64,000 nucleotides of DNA from assembly GCF_027923225.1 (NCBI RefSeq), contig NZ_BSDI01000009.1:124001-188000 (forward strand), in the 5' to 3' direction. The notes under the pieces were generated by a model that saw nothing but the letters and a program-made list of their open reading frames with translations, made no database searches and had not been told where the DNA came from. Positions 60,317-64,000 of the stretch are shown one piece after another; position 1 is the first letter of the stretch; every line of letters begins with the position of its first letter. This stretch comes from Phytohabitans aurantiacus (GTDB lineage Bacteria; Actinomycetota; Actinomycetes; Mycobacteriales; Micromonosporaceae). The position numbers and the translations under genes are program-made.

Positions 60317-61675
60317 TTAGGGGCGGGCTAGGGCTAGCCAGTCGCCTGCTGAGACGTCGGTGCCTGGGGGGACCAGGAGGCGGTCGAGGGTGCCTGGCGA
60401 CGAGGCGGTCAGGTCCCACACCGCCCCGCCTGGCAGGCGCACCCGGGCCAGTGGCACACCGTCCAGATAGGCCTGGCCCGGCGTCACGAGCCACCGCAGC
60501 AGGCGCGCCCCGCCGCCCGGGATGCTCCACGACAGCGGCACGCTCGGCTCGGGCGAGGTGCGCGCGGACACCCGGCGCGGGCCGCTGACCGGTACCCAGC
60601 GTGCGGCTCCGCGCACCGTCGCGAGCTCCGGGTCGACGACTCGGCGCAGCGGCAGCCCCAGTCCACGTTGGAGCAGGTCGGCTACCGCGGGCATGCGGGA
60701 TCCGCCGCCCACCACGAGAGCGGCGGTGACATCGTGCACCGCGACGCCCAGGCGGGCGAGCAGCTCGGTGCAGCAGGTCGCCGTGCGGCCGAGCATGGGT
60801 GCGGCCAGCGTCGACAACTCCTCCTGCGACATCCGGTACGACGGTGTGTTGGGCATCAGGAAGTCTTCGACCACGGCCGCGTCGCTGAGCTGGTGCTTGA
60901 CGCGCTGGGCGAACTCGGTGACCGCCATGCCGAGGCGCAGGGTCGCCGGTGTCGAGGAGCTGGCCGCCGAGGTGAGGGGCGCCAGCCACTGCTGGCCGTC
61001 GGTGCTGACGCGGCTCGCGATCAGCGCGTCGATGTCGTGGCCGCCGCAGTCGTCGAGCGCGGCGTGGCCGAGCACCTCGTGCCAGTGTTCGCCGATGCGC
61101 ACGAGTGCGGTGTCGAAGGTGCCGCCACCGAGGTCGTACACGAGTACCAGGTCGCCGGGCTGAAACGGTGCCCCGGCGATCGGCGCGAAAGCCGCGGCCA
61201 CGGGCTCGGGGAGCAGCTCGACGGTCTGGAACCCGGCGGCCTCGGCGGCGGCCACCATCCGGGTACGCCGCACGTCGTCGGGCTCGTAGCTCGCGGGGAC
61301 GGTGAGGACCGCCCGGTGGATCGGTGCCCCGTGAAGGCGTTCCGCCTCGGCGCGCAGCGTGGACACGATCGCGACGATCTGCTCCACGGGCCGGAACCGT
61401 CTGGGGCCGAGCAGTACGGAGGTGTCGGCGGCCAGCCCGCGCTTGAACCCGGAGTCGAAAGCCTCAGGGTCGGAGCGCTTGCGCCGCTCGGCGAGCGTGC
61501 CGACGAGCATCTGCTGCCCGTCCCAGAAGACCGATGACGGCCAGGTGGCCGCCCCGGTCACCGGCTCGGGCACCAGTACGGTCGTGTCGCCCGCGACGAC
61601 GGCGGCTGACGACGAGGTGGTGCCGACGTCGATGACGAGGACCGGCGGTGCTGTGCCGTCAAAGGTCCCAGACAT
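60317..61675 (-). CDS. Hsp70-like ATPase with lipoyl-like C-terminal domain
   Basis: 452 residues. Actin-fold ATPase: phosphate-1 VIDVGTTSSSAAVV, phosphate-2 VYDLGGGTFDTALV, adenosine loop VVGGGSRMPAVADLL, so nucleotide binding looks intact. The usual substrate-binding domain and lid of DnaK are missing. Instead residues about 395-452 (GVPLARVRLPGGAVWDLTAS ... GTLDRLLVPPGTDVSAGDWL) have the pattern of a biotinyl/lipoyl barrel-sandwich without the modified Lys. ATG 61675 begins inside the end of the upstream gene (17-base overlap), so the two Hsp70-like proteins are made together. Confidence 0.82.
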   Translation of the reverse strand: MSGTFDGTAPPVLVIDVGTTSSSAAVVAGDTTVLVPEPVTGAATWPSSVFWDGQQMLVGTLAERRKRSDPEAFDSGFKRGLAADTSVLLGPRRFRPVEQIVAIVSTLRAEAERLHGAPIHRAVLTVPASYEPDDVRRTRMVAAAEAAGFQTVELLPEPVAAAFAPIAGAPFQPGDLVLVYDLGGGTFDTALVRIGEHWHEVLGHAALDDCGGHDIDALIASRVSTDGQQWLAPLTSAASSSTPATLRLGMAVTEFAQRVKHQLSDAAVVEDFLMPNTPSYRMSQEELSTLAAPMLGRTATCCTELLARLGVAVHDVTAALVVGGGSRMPAVADLLQRGLGLPLRRVVDPELATVRGAARWVPVSGPRRVSARTSPEPSVPLSWSIPGGGARLLRWLVTPGQAYLDGVPLARVRLPGGAVWDLTASSPGTLDRLLVPPGTDVSAGDWLALARP

Positions 61676-63716
61676 CGACCACGCTCCGATCGTCGGACTC
61701 CCACACCGCCAGCAACTGCCGGGCGTCCGCGCTGAACCCGACGCGTACCCGTTGACCCGGCGACCCCTGCACGCGGAAGACCTCGTGGTCGGTGGCCACG
61801 TCGTGGACGACCAGCGTGGCGGTGCCATCGGCGGTCTCGCTGGCCGTGGCGCGCAGCTGACCGTCTGGGCAGGTGGCCGCGGCGGCGAAGGCGTCGGCGC
61901 CGCTCCGGGCGGCGTACCCGGGATTGCGGCGAGCCCACGCGTCGTCGTTGACCTTTTCGAGCCGCGCGCCGGTGCGCAGGTCCCACGTCGTCACGGCCGA
62001 CCGCCGGTACCGGCCGACGACCTTGCCTTCGGCCTCGGTGGCGAGCCGCCACTGCGCCTCGTCGACGAGTACCTTGTCGGGCGTGCTCGGGTCGCGGAAC
62101 CGGGTCGCGAGCGTGCCGCTGTCGAGCTCCCACACGGAGATCCAGCCGTCGGCGTCCCACGCCACCAGGCACAGCCGCCCCTCGGGTCCGATGTAGACCC
62201 GACCGCCGTGGGGTGCCGCGTCACCCGGCGGCGGAACGAACTCGCTGATCACCGTGCCGTCGTCGACGCCGCGCACGCGCACGTACCGCCCGGCGGCGTC
62301 GCACTCGACGAGGCGCTGCCGATCGGGTGCGAGCAGCCACGAGCCGGCGACGTCGAGGCGCTGCCGCTGCGCGGGCGGCTGCTCGGCCAGCGCCTTCGGT
62401 GCCTTGGCGGCGGCTGCGACAAGTACCGGACCGACATGGTCGCCGGCGGCCGCGCGATGTGCGAGCAGCGTGCCCGCCTGCGGCGCTATGAGGTCGAAGA
62501 CCCGCTCGTCGGGGGTGCGCACCTGCGCGACCACCTCGCCCGCCTGGTACGAGTGGCCCTCCGCGACGAGCCAGCGCGACAGCTGCCCGACGGCGCCGGG
62601 AATCTCCCACGAGACCGGCTCGATCCGCCAGCGCGGCCGGTCGGCCGGCACCGCCCGGGTGACCGCGCCCACCGACCAGCGTGCGGCTCCGCGCGCCACG
62701 GCCAGCTCCGGCTCGGCCGATGTGCGGATCTGGTGGCCAAGCCCGGCGCGCAGGGCCGGCTCGACCATCGGCAGCCGCGCTCCACCGCCCGCCAGCACGA
62801 TCGCGGACAGGTCTTCCGGTGTGGCGCCCGCCTCGCTCACCACCGCCATGCAGCTCGACACCAGCCAGCGCAGGGCCGGCTCGGCGAACGCGGCCAGCCA
62901 CTCCCGGGTCAGCCGGTACGGCGGGGCGAGCGGGGTCAGGTGGTCGGCGACCTCGTCGGCGTCGGCGAGCTGATGCTTGAGCCGGCGGGTGAAGTCGATC
63001 GCCTCGTAGTACGCCCGGAGGCCCGCGTCACCGGGCGCGGCGAAGAGCGGCTCGATCCACGCCCGGCCCTCGGAGCGCAGGTCGTTGATGAGGAGGGCGT
63101 CGAGGTCGTGGCCGGCCGCGGAGACATGGTGGGTGAGCTGCGTGGTGTGATTGCCCCGCACCCGCACGATCGCCGCGGTCCAGGTGGCGCCCAGATCGCA
63201 GACCAGCACCAGGCCACCGGCCGGCAGGCCGCCACCGGTCTCCGGATCGAGGGCGGTGCACACGGCGTCGCTGACCAGCTCGACGTCGGGGAAACCGGCC
63301 GCCTCGCCCGCCGCCACCAGCACCTCGCGGCGCGGGTCGCCGGGCAGGTAGTCGGCCGGTGCGGTCAGCGTCAGGCGGTGGATCGGCGCGCCGTACTGCT
63401 GCTGAGCTTCCAGGTGCACGGCCGTGAGATATGCCGTGAGCGCCTGCACGCCGGTGACCTCATGATTTTCCAGCCACATCGACGCCTGCGCGTCGACGGC
63501 CCGGCGGGGCCCGTCGATGTATCGCCGGGGGATTGCCCGCTTGCGCCGCTCCGCCGCGGTGCCGATGAGGTATCCGGTGTCGTCGAGGCACACCGACGAC
63601 GGCCACACGTAGGTGGCGCCGCCGGGCTCGCGGATAAGACCGGACCGATCACCGTCGACGAGCGCGACTCGGGTGCCCGACGCGCCGACGTCGACCACCA
63701 GGATCGGCTCGGCCAT
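61659..63716 (-). CDS. Hsp70-like protein with lipoyl-like and WD40-like C-terminal regions
   Basis: 685 residues. The N-terminal 370 residues are Hsp70/actin-like (VVDVGASGTRVALVDG; VLAGGGARLPMVEPAL), but the phosphate-2 loop reads CDLGATWTAAIV without the GGGT, so ATP hydrolysis may be lost. Residues about 395-445 form a lipoyl-like barrel (GHSYQAGEVVAQVRTPDE ... GTLLAHRAAAGDHVGPVLV), like the partner. Residues about 460-685 are repeated beta blades with WD-type ends (DGWISVWELDSG; VTTWDLRTG; VVDVWDL), a probable partial beta propeller. ATG 63716 follows GCGAGG. The pair is divergent from the partial gene at 63910 across about 190 bases holding both promoters. Confidence 0.78.
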   Translation of the reverse strand: MAEPILVVDVGASGTRVALVDGDRSGLIREPGGATYVWPSSVCLDDTGYLIGTAAERRKRAIPRRYIDGPRRAVDAQASMWLENHEVTGVQALTAYLTAVHLEAQQQYGAPIHRLTLTAPADYLPGDPRREVLVAAGEAAGFPDVELVSDAVCTALDPETGGGLPAGGLVLVCDLGATWTAAIVRVRGNHTTQLTHHVSAAGHDLDALLINDLRSEGRAWIEPLFAAPGDAGLRAYYEAIDFTRRLKHQLADADEVADHLTPLAPPYRLTREWLAAFAEPALRWLVSSCMAVVSEAGATPEDLSAIVLAGGGARLPMVEPALRAGLGHQIRTSAEPELAVARGAARWSVGAVTRAVPADRPRWRIEPVSWEIPGAVGQLSRWLVAEGHSYQAGEVVAQVRTPDERVFDLIAPQAGTLLAHRAAAGDHVGPVLVAAAAKAPKALAEQPPAQRQRLDVAGSWLLAPDRQRLVECDAAGRYVRVRGVDDGTVISEFVPPPGDAAPHGGRVYIGPEGRLCLVAWDADGWISVWELDSGTLATRFRDPSTPDKVLVDEAQWRLATEAEGKVVGRYRRSAVTTWDLRTGARLEKVNDDAWARRNPGYAARSGADAFAAAATCPDGQLRATASETADGTATLVVHDVATDHEVFRVQGSPGQRVRVGFSADARQLLAVWESDDRSVVDVWDL

Positions 63717-63909
63717 GGGCGTACCTCGCACCTCATGTGAAGGGGGGACTGGCTTAGTCTCGACGAGTCTTCCACTCGCGTCCACCCTCTGGTGACCCAA
63801 CGCATTTCAGTCGAAACAATGTGGTAACAATCAATGCGCCAATCCGATCGGGGCGCCGCTCCGAACTACCTATGTGCACGCGACACTGAGGGGCGGGAGG
63901 CTGTCTGGC

Positions 63910-64000
63910 ATGAGTGACGGCGGAAACGACGCGGCCCGCCGGGCCGACCATCTTTCGGCCGTGCCCGAGCCGCCCCCTGACCCGGCGACCGAGGCCGACA
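63910..64000 (+). CDS. Start of an unidentified gene (cut by window end)
   Basis: 30 codons are visible: MSDGGNDAARRADHLSAVPE then a Pro-rich stretch. ATG 63910 has GGGAGG nine bases ahead, so the start is well supported. The acidic, Pro-rich beginning resembles the disordered head of a membrane or regulatory protein, but no family can be named. It is divergent from the Hsp70-like pair. Confidence 0.55.
   Translation, partial: MSDGGNDAARRADHLSAVPEPPPDPATEAD

Noticed and set aside
61359..63740. 793-codon frame antisense to both Hsp70-like genes
   Set aside because: Shadow frame; the minus-strand proteins carry clear ATPase motifs.

Overview
The window is very GC-rich, has many GTG starts and AGGAGG-type ribosome sites, and its genes are packed with ATGA/GTGA overlaps. 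The gene set (LysX, a PhoP-like two-component system followed by an HtrA-like protease, PknB-type kinase, Zur-controlled L33 with a CobW-like protein, CutA, secreted GH16/GH18 enzymes with CBM modules, SCO7613-type giant membrane protein) points to a filamentous actinomycete, most likely Micromonosporaceae. It reads as chromosome. No rRNA, tRNA, CRISPR array, prophage or intact insertion sequence was seen.

Layout. 0-5 kb: end of a DUF4097-like gene, a PadR regulator, then a PhoP-like response regulator, sensor kinase and HtrA/PepD-like protease. Both promoters here carry 7-base boxes repeated every 11 bases, so the regulator probably controls itself and the protease. 5.2-11.6 kb: an unusual locus of a PqqD-like/M50 protease/cNMP-like/FecR-like membrane protein, a small Cys-rich protein, a glycine-rich protein with an NHLP-like leader and Ca-binding-like tail, and an ABC ATPase. 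11.6-23.6 kb: Ser/Thr kinase, lipid genes (patatin, acyltransferase, desaturase), CutA, a Tat-exported amidase, CDF transporter, pterin dehydratase and FHA protein. 23.6-24.2 kb: a repeat-rich gap with a dispersed palindrome and a 286-bp MITE-like inverted repeat. 24.2-32 kb: DDAH-RocD arginine catabolism, Nei-type glycosylase, GCS2-type ligase, LysX. 32-39 kb: carbohydrate island (GH16, GH18, LacI regulator, GH13) plus DedA and an SDR. 39-50.8 kb: small membrane proteins, an oxidoreductase, an XRE protein, a ClpP homologue without catalytic residues, an ABC/two-component operon, an I36-type inhibitor, ECF sigma with its membrane partner, and a STAS protein. 50.8-51.8 kb: a 1-kb non-coding stretch rich in palindromes. 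51.8-56.9 kb: a four-gene operon of sigma factor, small beta-sandwich protein, subtilisin and TPR-CHAT protease. 56.9-64 kb: an Erm methyltransferase behind a probable stalling leader peptide, the Zur-box pair L33/CobW-like, a SAM methyltransferase, and two Hsp70-like ATPases with unusual C-termini.

The strongest candidates for an undescribed system are the sigma/beta-sandwich/subtilisin/TPR-CHAT operon and the PqqD-M50 plus NHLP-leader locus. The best regulatory finds are the Erm leader peptide with an Arg-Leu-Arg motif in an attenuator-like stem, the PhoP-type boxes, the Zur operator and the LacI operator at the GH16 promoter. At least four copies of a long perfect palindrome sit at gene 3' ends, with compensating base changes between copies.
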